This document shows, piece by piece, positions 1 to 8,076 of a stretch of DNA of 50,889 nt. The notes below the pieces were generated by a model. That model made no database searches. It saw only the letters and a program-made list of their open reading frames with translations, and was not told the DNA's origin. Made by a program: the position numbers and the translations under genes. The DNA is from Oscillospiraceae bacterium (GTDB lineage Bacteria; Bacillota; Clostridia; Oscillospirales; Oscillospiraceae), in the NCBI GenBank assembly GCA_016302405.1, contig JAEDNR010000004.1, positions 1 through 50,889 on the forward strand, read 5' to 3'. Each line of letters begins with the position of its first letter. The stretch's first letter is position 1.

Positions 1-90
1 CATCGAATTCCAGGCAGCCCATCGTCATACAGGCGTTCTTACCTGCCATTTCCCGAAATTCATCCATGAGAAATGGTGCTTCTATCCGGG

Positions 91-141
91 AGATTGCCAC
101 ACCAGTGACATCGGTCACTGGTTCGCAATGACCGGGAGTTC
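91..141. repeat. Right half of dispersed palindromic repeat (copy R1)
   Basis: This stretch carries the GAGATTGCCACACCAGTGA block and the end TCACTGGTTCGCAATGAC. Near-identical sequence recurs as the right arm of the full copy at 33505-33620 and, more diverged, at 50734-50844. The left arm (GTCATTCCGA-CCAGT) is not visible upstream in 1-90, so this copy is a half or a strongly diverged element. The remainder of 1-234 shows no gene. Confidence 0.7.
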
Positions 142-234
142 GATACCGCACCCGTCGGCCCGACAAATGCCAATTTACCTGTCTGCTTTCGTCAGTTCGA
201 TATGCATTAAAAGATTTACAGAAAGAGAAACACT

Positions 235-1200
235 ATGAAGCTTGGTAATTTATCCATTGACCATCCCCTGTTTCTGGCTCCCATGGCGGGGGTGACGGAC
301 TACGCGTTCCGGACAGTCTGCGCAGGTCACGGCGCCAATGTCACCGTGACGGAAATGGTTTCCTCCCGGGCCCTGCAGTACCGGGACAAAAAAAGCGCCG
401 CCCTGCTGCGAAAAAACGGCGGCAGCATCTGCGGTGCCCAGATTTTCGGGAACGATCCGGATGTGATGGCGGAAGCCGCCCAGCTGGCCCTGGAAATCTC
501 CGGCTGCGACTTTCTGGATATTAATATGGGCTGTCCCATGCCCAAGGTAGCAAACAACGGCGACGGCTGCGGCCTGATGCGTACCCCGGAGCTGGCGGGG
601 CAAATTGTCGCCGCCGTCAGCCGGGCAGTGAGCGTACCGGTGACGGTAAAGTGCCGCTTAGGCTGGGATAAGGGCAGCATCAACGCTCCGGAGCTGGCAA
701 AGCGGCTGGAAGATAACGGTGCTGCCATGATTACCGTCCACGGGCGGACCCGGAGCATGCTCTACTCCGGGGTGGCCGACTGGGACGAGATCAGGAAGGT
801 CAAGGAAGCGGTGTCCATTCCCGTCATTGCCAATGGGGACATCACCGGGGCGGAAACCGCCCTGCGGTGCCTGAACCGCACCGGGGCGGACGGGCTGATG
901 GTGGGGCGGTCCAGCTTTGGAGATCCCTGGGTGTTTGGGGAGATCGCCGCGGCCCTCCGGGGGGAGGAAATCCCCAAGCGTCCCGTCCTCAGGGACCGGG
1001 TTGCCGTGGCAGTGGAGCAGTTCCGCCTGGCGGAACAGGATCACGGGGAGCACATTGCCTGCCTGGAAGCCAGAAAACACTTTGCCTGGTACTTAAAAGG
1101 TGTTCCCCACAGCGGTTTTTTCAAAAATCAGATTTCAAGCCTCTCCACCATGGAAGACATCTACCGAATCGCGGAGGAAATTGTCCGGGATCTGGCTTGA
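235..1200 (+). CDS. dus: tRNA-dihydrouridine synthase (Dus family)
   Basis: FMN-dependent enzyme that reduces uridine to dihydrouridine in tRNA D-loops, acting in the cytosol. The 321-residue product has the usual family length. It starts with the FMN-barrel signature LFLAPMAGVTDYAFR, and the active-site segment INMGCPMPKVANNGDGCGL holds the catalytic Cys of the GCP motif. VHGRTRSMLYSG and the phosphate-binding IPVIANGDI and DGLMVGRSSFGDPW segments follow. The C-terminal helical tRNA-binding domain is present. The ribosome site before the ATG is weak (AGAAAGAG). It is the first gene after the R1 repeat and is followed by a peptidase gene in the same direction. The subfamily (DusB-like) is likely but not certain. 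Confidence 0.93.
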   Translation: MKLGNLSIDHPLFLAPMAGVTDYAFRTVCAGHGANVTVTEMVSSRALQYRDKKSAALLRKNGGSICGAQIFGNDPDVMAEAAQLALEISGCDFLDINMGCPMPKVANNGDGCGLMRTPELAGQIVAAVSRAVSVPVTVKCRLGWDKGSINAPELAKRLEDNGAAMITVHGRTRSMLYSGVADWDEIRKVKEAVSIPVIANGDITGAETALRCLNRTGADGLMVGRSSFGDPWVFGEIAAALRGEEIPKRPVLRDRVAVAVEQFRLAEQDHGEHIACLEARKHFAWYLKGVPHSGFFKNQISSLSTMEDIYRIAEEIVRDLA

Positions 1201-1273
1201 GCCGCTCTGGGCGCATAAAATCCGACCGGTTTCATATCCTAGCAGAAAAGCTCTGAACAAAAGGAGTGAGGAT

Positions 1274-2221
1274 ATGAAGCGCGTTTTTACCGGCCTCCTG
1301 CTGCTTTCCCTGATGGTGCTGCCCGTCAGCGCGGAGCCCATCAAATGGGTGGATTTTCAGGTATCCAAGGAAGCCATGGAGTACGCTTTAAATCAGGATA
1401 TTGCCACGCTGGACCAGGAAAAGCATACCGGATGGATTGAGATTCTGGCTCTGGCCGCCTGCCGCACCGGCGGAAGCTGCGGTCTTGCTTCCGTCAAACA
1501 GGCAGCCAAGGACCTGCAGCGGGACAAATCGCCGGAAGAACTGCTGGGTTCGCTGTACAAATACTATGCCTATTATTATGAGGCCTATTCCGCCGTGCTG
1601 GGCGGACTGGTGGGAAGCTACGCCATCGAAAAAGACGGAGAGCTTGTCCCCTGCTACGGTCTGAAAGCCTTCTCCCCCATCGCCGCCGGGTACGGCTACA
1701 GCCACTGCGACGACTTCGGCGTGGGACGCTCCTTCGGGTTCCGCCGGAAGCACCTGGGCAATGACCTCATGGGCTCCCTGGGCACCCCTATTGTGGCGGT
1801 GGAGGGCGGCGTAGTGGAGGCCATGGGCTGGAACCGGTACGGCGGCTGGCGGATCGGCATCCGTTCCTTTGACAGCCGCCGGTATTACTATTATGCCCAC
1901 CTGAAAAAGGATGCGCCCTTTGCCCCGGGTCTTGCGGTAGGCGATACGGTCAGCGCCGGGGATCTCATCGGCTTCATGGGCCGCACCGGCTACTCCGACA
2001 AGGAGAACACCAACAATATCGAAACCGTCCACCTCCATTTCGGTATGGAGCTGGTATTCGACGAGAGCCAGAAAGAATGCAACAGTGAGATCTGGGTGGA
2101 CGTTTACCAGATTGTCCGGCTTCTGGCCTCCCACCGCAGCAGCCTGCAAAAAGGCGAAAACGGCTGGCAGCGGGTCTATCCCTATGTGGACCTGGATCTG
2201 GAAGATTTTCCGAAAGGATAA
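1274..2221 (+). CDS. Secreted M23-family metallopeptidase
   Basis: Predicted zinc peptidase of the lysostaphin/LytM fold, acting on peptidoglycan outside the membrane. I chose the ATG at 1274 because AAGGAGTGAG lies just upstream and because it gives a classic signal peptide (MKRVFTGLLLLSLMVLPVSA, cleavage after about residue 20). The open frame extends further upstream into dus but without support. The 315-residue protein has an all-alpha N-terminal half of unknown role. The M23 domain follows, with zinc ligands in RKHLGNDLMG (HxxxD) and the second motif HLHFGMEL (HxH). All metal ligands appear present. The C-terminal 60 residues extend past the usual domain end. Confidence 0.88.
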   Translation: MKRVFTGLLLLSLMVLPVSAEPIKWVDFQVSKEAMEYALNQDIATLDQEKHTGWIEILALAACRTGGSCGLASVKQAAKDLQRDKSPEELLGSLYKYYAYYYEAYSAVLGGLVGSYAIEKDGELVPCYGLKAFSPIAAGYGYSHCDDFGVGRSFGFRRKHLGNDLMGSLGTPIVAVEGGVVEAMGWNRYGGWRIGIRSFDSRRYYYYAHLKKDAPFAPGLAVGDTVSAGDLIGFMGRTGYSDKENTNNIETVHLHFGMELVFDESQKECNSEIWVDVYQIVRLLASHRSSLQKGENGWQRVYPYVDLDLEDFPKG

Positions 2222-2244
2222 TCCCTCCGGAGCCTTGCCCCTCC

Positions 2245-2285
2245 CCCTCTGCCCGGGTTTTTCCCGGAGCGGAGGAAAAATTTTT
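2245..2285 (+). terminator. Possible intrinsic terminator after M23 gene
   Basis: An imperfect stem CCTCTGC-CGGG / CCCG-GCGGAGG sits 20-50 nt after the stop codon and is followed by an A/T run (AAAAATTTTT). The stem has mismatches, so strength is uncertain. Confidence 0.45.
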
Positions 2286-2297
2286 CCGTCTTTCCTC

Positions 2298-2326
2298 TTT
2301 ACAAATCCGGAAAACCCTGCTATAAT
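2298..2326 (+). promoter_or_regulatory. Promoter of tRNA-Arg
   Basis: TTTACA (2298-2303) and TATAAT (2321-2326) are separated by exactly 17 nt, and the tRNA begins 18 nt after the -10 box. This is a near-consensus housekeeping promoter placed as expected for a single tRNA gene. Confidence 0.8.
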
Positions 2327-2344
2327 ACTCAGGCTATCAGAAAT

Positions 2345-2420
2345 GCGCCAGTGGCTCAATGGATAGAGCATCGGATTCCGGTTCCGAGGGTTGGGGGTTC
2401 GAGTCCCTTCTGGCGTACCA
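2345..2420 (+). tRNA. tRNA-Arg, anticodon CCG
   Basis: A full cloverleaf can be drawn. The acceptor GCGCCAG pairs with CTGGCGT (one G-T). The D-arm is GCTC/GAGC, the anticodon stem TCGGA/TCCGA with loop TTCCGGT gives anticodon CCG, and the T-arm contains GGTTCGAGTCC. Discriminator A and an encoded CCA follow (2418-2420). The 3' end is also the prophage attachment site: the core GTACCAAA begins at 2415, and the gene is left intact by the insertion. Confidence 0.97.
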
Positions 2421-2440
2421 AACCAAACAAATACGAACAC
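2415..2440. other. Left attachment site (host half, core, phage arm)
   Basis: The host half is the tRNA-Arg 3' end. The core GTACCAAA (2415-2422) includes the CCA, and the phage arm CAAATACGAACAC (2428-2440) is the exact reverse complement of the arm at the right junction. Rejoining the two phage arms puts the symmetry centre on the first base of the core, so GT is a plausible crossover dinucleotide. Confidence 0.75.
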
Positions 2441-2544
2441 CGCCACGGTGGTCTTTTTCACATCTGGCACGTTCGGGATTTGTGTGCCCAGGCTTTCCCG
2501 CTGGTAAGCTATTGCATTTGATTGCAAACAGGGAAAAGAAAATC

Positions 2545-2583
2545 GCCCCGCAACTGTTTCCTTTATGGAAGCGGTTGCGGGGC
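2545..2583. terminator. Bidirectional terminator at prophage left end
   Basis: GCCCCGCAAC (2545-2554) pairs with GTTGCGGGGC (2574-2583). T-rich tracts follow on both sides (GTTTTTATTTATTT on plus, GATTTTCTTTT on minus). It terminates the late phage operon just past the holin stop codon at 2588. The stretch 2441-2544 between att and terminator holds no gene. Confidence 0.85.
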
Positions 2584-2587
2584 GTTT

Positions 2588-3079
2588 TTATTTATTTCCA
2601 CTCATGGCGTTGTTGGCTTCATCATCCGTAATAGCGTGATCGCCAGCAGACTCAACAATATTAGCGCTGGCTTTCAGCAATTTTACAAGCCAGGTCGGCA
2701 CGTTCGCGCCCATTTTCACGGCGTTCTCCAGGATGGAGCCAAGCTCCGTTATAATGTACCACGCCAGAACCAGGGGCAGAATGATTCCGGGCCACTGGAT
2801 ACCAATGGGAATGTAGGCCGCTACAATGACCATGATCCAGTCTGCCAGGGCAGCGACGATCACAACGGCGATCATGCCGCCCTTGTGCCACAGGCCTTCC
2901 CGGGCGCTTTCGCTGCTCCAAGCACCTGCCTTGCAGGCGGCGAGGGTCCCGGTGAGATAGTCCAGGGCCATGACCGCCACCCAGGCGATCAGCATGACCC
3001 CTTTCCAACCCAGGAACGCCCCCAGGGCAGTACAGCCCGCCACAATGGCGGTTTTGATGGTTACCAGGTTCTCATTCAT
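2588..3079 (-). CDS. Phage holin (toxin secretion/phage lysis holin family)
   Basis: Small membrane protein predicted to form the lesion that releases the endolysin. The 163 residues include three or four hydrophobic segments (about 8-30, 34-52, 68-90, 95-115). They also include the family signature in which a TM helix ends in ALDYLTGTLAA, followed by a polar SSESAREGLWHKGG stretch. The C-terminus is charged and soluble. It is the last gene of the late operon, downstream of the endolysin and a DUF6527 gene. A GGAGGAAAAAGAA ribosome site precedes the ATG. Confidence 0.88.
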   Translation of the reverse strand: MNENLVTIKTAIVAGCTALGAFLGWKGVMLIAWVAVMALDYLTGTLAACKAGAWSSESAREGLWHKGGMIAVVIVAALADWIMVIVAAYIPIGIQWPGIILPLVLAWYIITELGSILENAVKMGANVPTWLVKLLKASANIVESAGDHAITDDEANNAMSGNK

Positions 3080-3143
3080 TTTCTTTTTCCTCCTTTGTTT
3101 TCAGGGCGCAGGACCGCCCAGGTTTACGATTTTTGTTTACCTG

Positions 3144-3455
3144 TCAGCACCACTCCACCCGGTTTGCGCGGATGAAATAATGGGATTTGCAGGGGAATCC
3201 TGTGGAAAACACGGACGGAGAAAGTGTCACTTTACCGTCTCGTTCCAGGAATTCCCACCCCTCATAATCTAACTGGTCCTTTTTTGTCGGCAGCATAACG
3301 ACGCCGCTGCAGCCGCAGGGGCAGTTATACTCCACATACGGAGTACCGTCCACGACATAGATTACGCCGTCCTCCAGGCTCGGCTCGTCCGGGAGCATAG
3401 CATAAATCAGATCCGGGATATGCCGAACCTCTCTAAATGCGGTCAATCTGGCCAT
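3144..3455 (-). CDS. DUF6527-like small zinc-binding phage protein
   Basis: A 103-residue protein of unknown function. It holds a CPCGCSG cluster near residue 47 and a C-terminal block LSPSVFSTGFPCKSHYFIRANRVEWC, which as I recall is the DUF6527 signature. The Cys and His residues could bind a metal. The ATG at 3455 is preceded by GGAGG; the TTG-initiated extension to 3473 overlaps the lysin stop and is less likely. It sits between endolysin and holin, a position often filled by lysis accessory genes, but no lysis role is shown. Confidence 0.7.
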   Translation of the reverse strand: MARLTAFREVRHIPDLIYAMLPDEPSLEDGVIYVVDGTPYVEYNCPCGCSGVVMLPTKKDQLDYEGWEFLERDGKVTLSPSVFSTGFPCKSHYFIRANRVEWC

Positions 3456-3469
3456 TGCAGCGCCTCCAA

Positions 3470-4063
3470 TCAATCCACATCCATATGGACGTAGCTGTCA
3501 TCGATGGCATAGGCGTAATGGACCCCGGGACGGGTCTGAATATAGGCCAGGACCTCACCGGAGGTCTTCCCCTCAATACGGAAGTCCAGAGCCTTGCCGT
3601 ACAGGTGCCGGCTGTTTACGGCGGAATTCTTCTGGTCAGCGTTGTGCTGCTTGCAGCGGATACCGCTGGAACGGATACCTGGCCGCCCGAAATGTGCCCG
3701 CACATCGTCCGCAAGCTCCACAAGGGTTTGGTCCGGCTCCACGGGGAATCCGTTACAGTACGGCGCGTGGTACTCTCCGCAGCGGCACTTGAATTCCTCC
3801 CGGCTCCAATACCGGATATGGTCCCAGAATGTGCCTGTGGAACCATCCGGCGTCTGGGCGTCCTCCCCACGGAACCGGCCCGACGCTACCGCGTCCAGCA
3901 GGGCCGCCTGGGTAATGGGGCCGGGGCTGCCGTCCTGGTCCAGCCCCTCCGCCGCCTGGAACGATAGTACCGCCTGCCTGGTATTTTTCCCGGGGATCCC
4001 GTCCACCTCCCCCGGATCATAGCCCAGGTATGTAAGCAGCGCCTGAATCTGCTTTGTGTCCAT
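3470..4063 (-). CDS. Endolysin: peptidoglycan-binding domain plus M15 peptidase
   Basis: Predicted cell-wall hydrolase of 197 residues. Residues 1-60 form a PG_binding_1 repeat (QALLTYLGYDPGEVDGIPGKNTRQAVLSFQ, quoted in parts). Residues about 85-197 are a peptidase M15A-type catalytic domain with zinc ligands in SRHLYGKALDF (HxxxxxxD) and the terminal HMD. The binding domain precedes the catalytic domain, the reverse of many phage lysins. No signal peptide is seen, so export depends on the holin two genes downstream. Confidence 0.87.
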   Translation of the reverse strand: MDTKQIQALLTYLGYDPGEVDGIPGKNTRQAVLSFQAAEGLDQDGSPGPITQAALLDAVASGRFRGEDAQTPDGSTGTFWDHIRYWSREEFKCRCGEYHAPYCNGFPVEPDQTLVELADDVRAHFGRPGIRSSGIRCKQHNADQKNSAVNSRHLYGKALDFRIEGKTSGEVLAYIQTRPGVHYAYAIDDSYVHMDVD

Positions 4064-4066
4064 GGC

Positions 4067-4204
4067 TTACTTCTCCAGCATGGCGGTGAGCTCCTGGTAT
4101 TCCGCCTCGGTCAGCTTGTCCGCGGCGAAGAAAATATCCAGTTTTTCTTCCATGCCGGCGGTGTTGCCTCTTTCGATCATGCGTTTCAGGGTTCTGTACA
4201 GCAT
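4067..4204 (-). CDS. Small hypothetical phage protein (45 aa)
   Basis: An ATG with AAAGGAGGAAAATT just upstream opens a 45-residue frame beginning MLYRTLKRMIERGNTAGMEE and ending in LTEAEYQELTAMLEK. It is an amphipathic helical miniprotein lying between tail-fibre and endolysin genes. This is where XkdX-like small proteins occur in Firmicutes phages, and the ending resembles that family (TxxEYxELT). Assignment to XkdX is a positional guess. Confidence 0.65.
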   Translation of the reverse strand: MLYRTLKRMIERGNTAGMEEKLDIFFAADKLTEAEYQELTAMLEK

Positions 4205-4219
4205 AATTTTCCTCCTTTT

Positions 4220-4576
4220 TTAGATTCCCAGCTCCAGCAGAGTAAGCCGGAGCTCGTGGTCAACAAGCATTGCGTCCATATCGTCCTGGGGGCTGGGGGC
4301 GTTCATCGCTTCCAGCTCTTCGTCCGTATACGGGATATACCGCTGGACCGTCTCAAACTCGTCCCAGGCTTCCCGGGCTTCTACGCCGGGCACGTCAATG
4401 ACCTTTTTCACATCCCTGCCACCGTTTTCGTAGACTGCCGTGGTCTCATAATGCCACTGCTCCGGCACCGCCTCCACGGCTTCGTGGTGGGCGATCAGGA
4501 TTTCTTCCTCCGTCAGATAGCCCAGGGATAAATCGGGAGAATCCAGATCTTCTCCATACATGTCTATGATTCTCAT
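4220..4576 (-). CDS. Hypothetical tail-region protein
   Basis: A 118-residue acidic protein beginning MRIIDMYGEDLDSPDLSLGY, with no motif I recognise. It has a central segment with Tyr/Arg-rich sequence (RYIPYTDEELEAMNAP). Its start codon overlaps the stop of the preceding small gene (ATGA), so it is translationally coupled to it. Located among tail-fibre accessory genes; a fibre chaperone or decoration role is possible but unsupported. Confidence 0.7.
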   Translation of the reverse strand: MRIIDMYGEDLDSPDLSLGYLTEEEILIAHHEAVEAVPEQWHYETTAVYENGGRDVKKVIDVPGVEAREAWDEFETVQRYIPYTDEELEAMNAPSPQDDMDAMLVDHELRLTLLELGI

Positions 4577-4752
4577 TTATTATCCTCCTTTTCCAATGCA
4601 AAGCTATGATACGGAATTTCGTCAACAGTCAAGATGTGTATGACAGAACAAGTTTTATGTTGTTCGTCAAAAAATTTGTTAATAATCTCTTGATCTGTGA
4701 CAACGTTCAAATTTTCATCAACAAGAGCTAACTGAAATTTTGAAAAATCCAT
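4573..4752 (-). CDS. Small AT-rich hypothetical protein (59 aa)
   Basis: The frame begins MDFSKFQLALVDENLNVVTD and ends SFALEKEDNK, with stop TGA overlapping the next ATG. A GGAGGGTACT ribosome site precedes it. The coding sequence is clearly richer in A+T than its neighbours, suggesting a recently gained cargo gene inserted downstream of the tail fibre. No domain is recognised. Confidence 0.72.
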   Translation of the reverse strand: MDFSKFQLALVDENLNVVTDQEIINKFFDEQHKTCSVIHILTVDEIPYHSFALEKEDNK

Positions 4753-4762
4753 AGTACCCTCC

Positions 4763-6148
4763 TTACGCCACGCGCTCCCACATGTAAACCGCCAGATACG
4801 GCGGCATGTTGTTGTGGGCCTTTCCGCCGCCTGTGGCTTTTGTTACCAGATCGTTTTCTGCGCCGGACGCTTTATCTCCTCCAGACAGAACCGCCCATCC
4901 AGAACCGGAAGTAGCAGTGGATTTCCAAAATCCAACACTGCCACCACTATCCTTTTTGGTTCCGTGCATATGACTTGGAATTTCGTCGGTATTCAGGGTA
5001 TGCTCCGCCTCTCCGCCTGTGGTACCTCCCTCGTATAGGTCGCCGGCAGCCAGCAAAAATCTGTTTGTAATCATTACCCACGTCCCGCCGAAAAGACTGG
5101 CTGGGGAAGTGCTGTCGGCAGAGATATAGATGGCACCAACCTTGTAGATTTGAGCCCATACGTTTTTAATGACCCAATCCACACTAGCCGCATCCGTATT
5201 TGCTGTAGGCGTCCCCAGATCCGTGATCCGGTTTCCGCCCATGGCAATAGCGCCGGTCATGGGCTTAGACCCGTCCAACGGGAGCATCTTGTCAGCATAG
5301 TTTTTTGTTGCTGCATCCGTGGATTCCGTAGGCTCCGCCAGGCTAGTGACCTTGTGCCCGCCCATTTGCAGGTCACCGGTCAGATCGCCGCCGGACCTTG
5401 GCAGCTTCTCGTCGATTGCAGCTATCAGCTCTCCGACAGTATCCCCGTCTAACAACTCATTCAGTTGCCGCAGCAGTTCCAGTATTTCGGCCCTGCTATT
5501 TTCACTGGTTATGCGCACAAGCTCTACAAGATCGTGCATAGTTGCTATGTGGCTTTCCTCCTGGCCGGTCACCCATGCAGAGAAGTCCGCCTGTTCCCGT
5601 GCCCGGAAATTAGCCAGGTCTGCGGCAACCTGCTTGTAGAACGTTGTCATGTCCAAATGATCCACCGGGAAGACAGGTACACCACAGACAGAAGCGTCCA
5701 TCCGTGTGTCCGTTATAAGGTCCTGCGTGATTTTTGTGCAGCCGGCTGGGACGTAAATATCACAGATTTTCAGATCATGAATTTCCGCGTTCCGCGTGCA
5801 TGCCGGAGGTGTCGGTGCTGTTGCGTATTCGCCTTGCACAATAATGGCATAGGTTTCATTGGCCGACAGGTCAAGCCGCAACATAAGGCTGTCATAACGG
5901 TTTAATGCGCCGTCTGCTGTGGCAATGTCCAGTACAAACGGGGTTGTATTCCGGTAGCATACGCCGTTGATCCAGGCGTGGCCGCTGCCGTGTGTAATGG
6001 TCATGTTCTCGTTTGTGGCCGTGGGGGCCAGTTCGCCAGCATACACACCATTACCTACAAGCAAGGCGCAAAACTCATATATGAAGGCCGCGGTATAATC
6101 CCGGCCATCCAGGAATCCGCTACTTTCCGTTGCTTTTTCTGTGCTCAT
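4763..6148 (-). CDS. Tail fibre / receptor-binding protein
   Basis: A 461-residue adsorption protein. Residues 1-160 resemble an upper-baseplate attachment domain (HGSGHAWINGVCYRN, then RYDSLMLRLDLS). A charged helical stretch follows at about 170-240. Two imperfect repeats come next (LPRSGGDLTGDLQMGGHKVTSL and LPLDGSKPMTGAIAMGGNRITDL), typical of fibre shafts. The C-terminus ends in a collar-type tip (PSHMHG near 400, then HNNMPPYLAVYMWERV) that is likely the host-recognition part. The start overlaps the stop of the Gp37-like gene (ATGA). Confidence 0.85.
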   Translation of the reverse strand: MSTEKATESSGFLDGRDYTAAFIYEFCALLVGNGVYAGELAPTATNENMTITHGSGHAWINGVCYRNTTPFVLDIATADGALNRYDSLMLRLDLSANETYAIIVQGEYATAPTPPACTRNAEIHDLKICDIYVPAGCTKITQDLITDTRMDASVCGVPVFPVDHLDMTTFYKQVAADLANFRAREQADFSAWVTGQEESHIATMHDLVELVRITSENSRAEILELLRQLNELLDGDTVGELIAAIDEKLPRSGGDLTGDLQMGGHKVTSLAEPTESTDAATKNYADKMLPLDGSKPMTGAIAMGGNRITDLGTPTANTDAASVDWVIKNVWAQIYKVGAIYISADSTSPASLFGGTWVMITNRFLLAAGDLYEGGTTGGEAEHTLNTDEIPSHMHGTKKDSGGSVGFWKSTATSGSGWAVLSGGDKASGAENDLVTKATGGGKAHNNMPPYLAVYMWERVA

Positions 6149-7203
6149 GCGATATTATCCTCCAGATTGTAGGTTTCCGGGGCGGGTGTCCCCAGTGTTG
6201 GTGTCACACTCATGGTGTCGTTTTCGAAAACTTCTTCCACTTCCGTGATCCGCTGATTCATGGCCACGCCCCATTCCGTTTGTCTGCCGGTTACAATGTC
6301 TCCCAGGTTCCAGTCTACTCTATATCGAAACTGGCTGCTTGACTTAATACCGGCTTCAAAACTCTGTATCCGGTTATGTTCATCCAACTTATCATGGCCC
6401 CGCTGTGTCAGCGCTGCCTCGTACTGGGCGGCGGTCTGGTCACCCTGGGACAGGTCGCGAGCATCCACAAGCAGCTCCCGGCGGTCTTCTCCGTTGGTCC
6501 TGTCCACGTCTACAATCGTGCGGCTCATGCCTTCACCAGCACCACAGACGATAGCGTAGTTTTTATAATTGGCTTCGTTTTCCGTGTAGTGTGGTTTGAC
6601 TATGTTGAAATAGACATTCGAGAATGTGACGCGTTCGTTTTCGTCCTGGCTCTCCGTTCGGTCTGTCCCCTCGTAAACCTCGAAAAATAGGCACTGTTCC
6701 GTCGGATCCGCATAGACACGGAAGCCCAGGCCACCCGCCTTTGCCATGGCTTGCAGCACGGTCAACAGGTTTTTAAGGCTCACTTGGCACTGGATCGTCG
6801 CCGGGAATCCTCCGGCGGTGGCAAGTTTCATGGGCAAAGTCCTGGTGACACGGTTATATTGCTCTTCCACCAACTGGCGCATCGCGGCCTCAATGGTGCA
6901 ATCAAAATTGTACAATGTTCTGATTCCCGCATCTTCCAGGACAGCAGAAAGAAAGCGGCCTGTGATAATCAGGTCGCCATTTTCGATTTCCTTGCCTTCC
7001 ACCTTAACAGTTTCTTTACGCCGGTCCGGGCGTAGAATCAGCTGCCCAGGTTCCACCATAGTAAATAAACTTGGGCTTGTGTGCAGTTCGAATTCGCCGG
7101 GTTTGTCATACATTGGCCGCCACCGGAGGCTCTTGTATTTGCCCAGGTCGAACACAAGCACCAGCTCCGGACTATAAAAAGAAAGAATTGGCTGTTCTGC
7201 CAT
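6145..7203 (-). CDS. Siphovirus ReqiPepy6 Gp37-like tail protein
   Basis: A 352-residue baseplate/tail protein. The opening ELVLVFDLGKYKSLRWRPMYDKPGEFELH matches the Gp37-like family that replaces Tal-type baseplate proteins in many Actinobacteria and Clostridia siphophages. The conserved order is an N-terminal beta domain, a helical SVLEDAGI segment and a C-terminal VDWNLGDIVTG block. It lies directly after the Dit gene, where the tail-associated hub protein is expected. Confidence 0.83.
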   Translation of the reverse strand: MAEQPILSFYSPELVLVFDLGKYKSLRWRPMYDKPGEFELHTSPSLFTMVEPGQLILRPDRRKETVKVEGKEIENGDLIITGRFLSAVLEDAGIRTLYNFDCTIEAAMRQLVEEQYNRVTRTLPMKLATAGGFPATIQCQVSLKNLLTVLQAMAKAGGLGFRVYADPTEQCLFFEVYEGTDRTESQDENERVTFSNVYFNIVKPHYTENEANYKNYAIVCGAGEGMSRTIVDVDRTNGEDRRELLVDARDLSQGDQTAAQYEAALTQRGHDKLDEHNRIQSFEAGIKSSSQFRYRVDWNLGDIVTGRQTEWGVAMNQRITEVEEVFENDTMSVTPTLGTPAPETYNLEDNIA

Positions 7204-7205
7204 GG

Positions 7206-8072
7206 TTACGCACCCCCATAGCTTTGCCGGTGCCAGATTTTCACCTGGAGGGACTGTTCACCGGATGATGCACCATAGCGGTACAAGTTTTCACCTGGCT
7301 GCAATTTCAACCAGACAACGGGCCAAACAGCTTTATTTGTGATTTCCGTTGTCACTCCACCGCTCGTCAACATGATATGCATATTGGAAAGAGATGTGGT
7401 GACTGTAATCACGTCGCCGTTGTGCATAACAAACGGCTTGTTTACCGTACCAATCTGCAACGTTTCCTGCCGCTTTACGTCCGTTAAAAACGGGTTTGTT
7501 ACCTCTCCGGTGGCGCTGAATACAATACGCAGCGCCTGGGCTGTAGAGCTTGGGTTATTGATCGTCGCCAGCAGGTTGGCAACGTGTTCCGAAATGGCAA
7601 ATGGGCTATGGAATGTGATTGGAAAGCGCAGAAGGGACCGCCACGCTGCCATAGTGGTGTATTCCTCTTCCGGGTCGTAGAACAATGGATCCGCACAAAG
7701 CAGCTTGACTGTCAATTCCCGGATCACGCCGGTAAATGGCAGTTCCCAGCCTTCCGGGCGGTATGTTGCCACTCGGCGGGTTCCGTCTTCCCGGTAGATC
7801 TCCAGTACCCCGTCCACGCCTTTCTGGAATACTGCGTCCAGTTGATCCCGGATAGCATCATAATTCGATAACACATATGCCCGGATAACCGGGTGACGGG
7901 CATCCTGGCTTCCGCCCTCGAACGTTTCCCCGTCTACTCCGGTGTCCTTGCTGGTTTCTATCGTAAAATTAGCGGCTCCAACATCGTCCACGCCCTGCAG
8001 GAATACAACATTCCCATATTCAAAGGCCATTGTCCTGCCCGTTACGCTGTTTTTGCAAATCACCTTTTCCAT
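7206..8072 (-). CDS. Distal tail protein (Dit-like, siphovirus tail component)
   Basis: A 288-residue protein predicted to form the hexameric ring at the tail tip. The N-terminal domain contains DGETFEGGSQDARHPVIRAYV, the usual Dit signature of deformation-free beta domain followed by a helix. Later come LLCADPLFYDP and a galectin-like C-terminal half. Placed between tape measure and Gp37-like genes, matching the standard siphophage order. Confidence 0.87.
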   Translation of the reverse strand: MEKVICKNSVTGRTMAFEYGNVVFLQGVDDVGAANFTIETSKDTGVDGETFEGGSQDARHPVIRAYVLSNYDAIRDQLDAVFQKGVDGVLEIYREDGTRRVATYRPEGWELPFTGVIRELTVKLLCADPLFYDPEEEYTTMAAWRSLLRFPITFHSPFAISEHVANLLATINNPSSTAQALRIVFSATGEVTNPFLTDVKRQETLQIGTVNKPFVMHNGDVITVTTSLSNMHIMLTSGGVTTEITNKAVWPVVWLKLQPGENLYRYGASSGEQSLQVKIWHRQSYGGA

Positions 8073-8076
8073 ATGC

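Noticed and set aside
1388..2527. 379-residue minus-strand open frame across the M23 gene and tRNA
   Set aside because: It is antisense to a clear peptidase and to the tRNA; the readable GTPEGTRTPNPRNRNP part is simply the translated tRNA complement.
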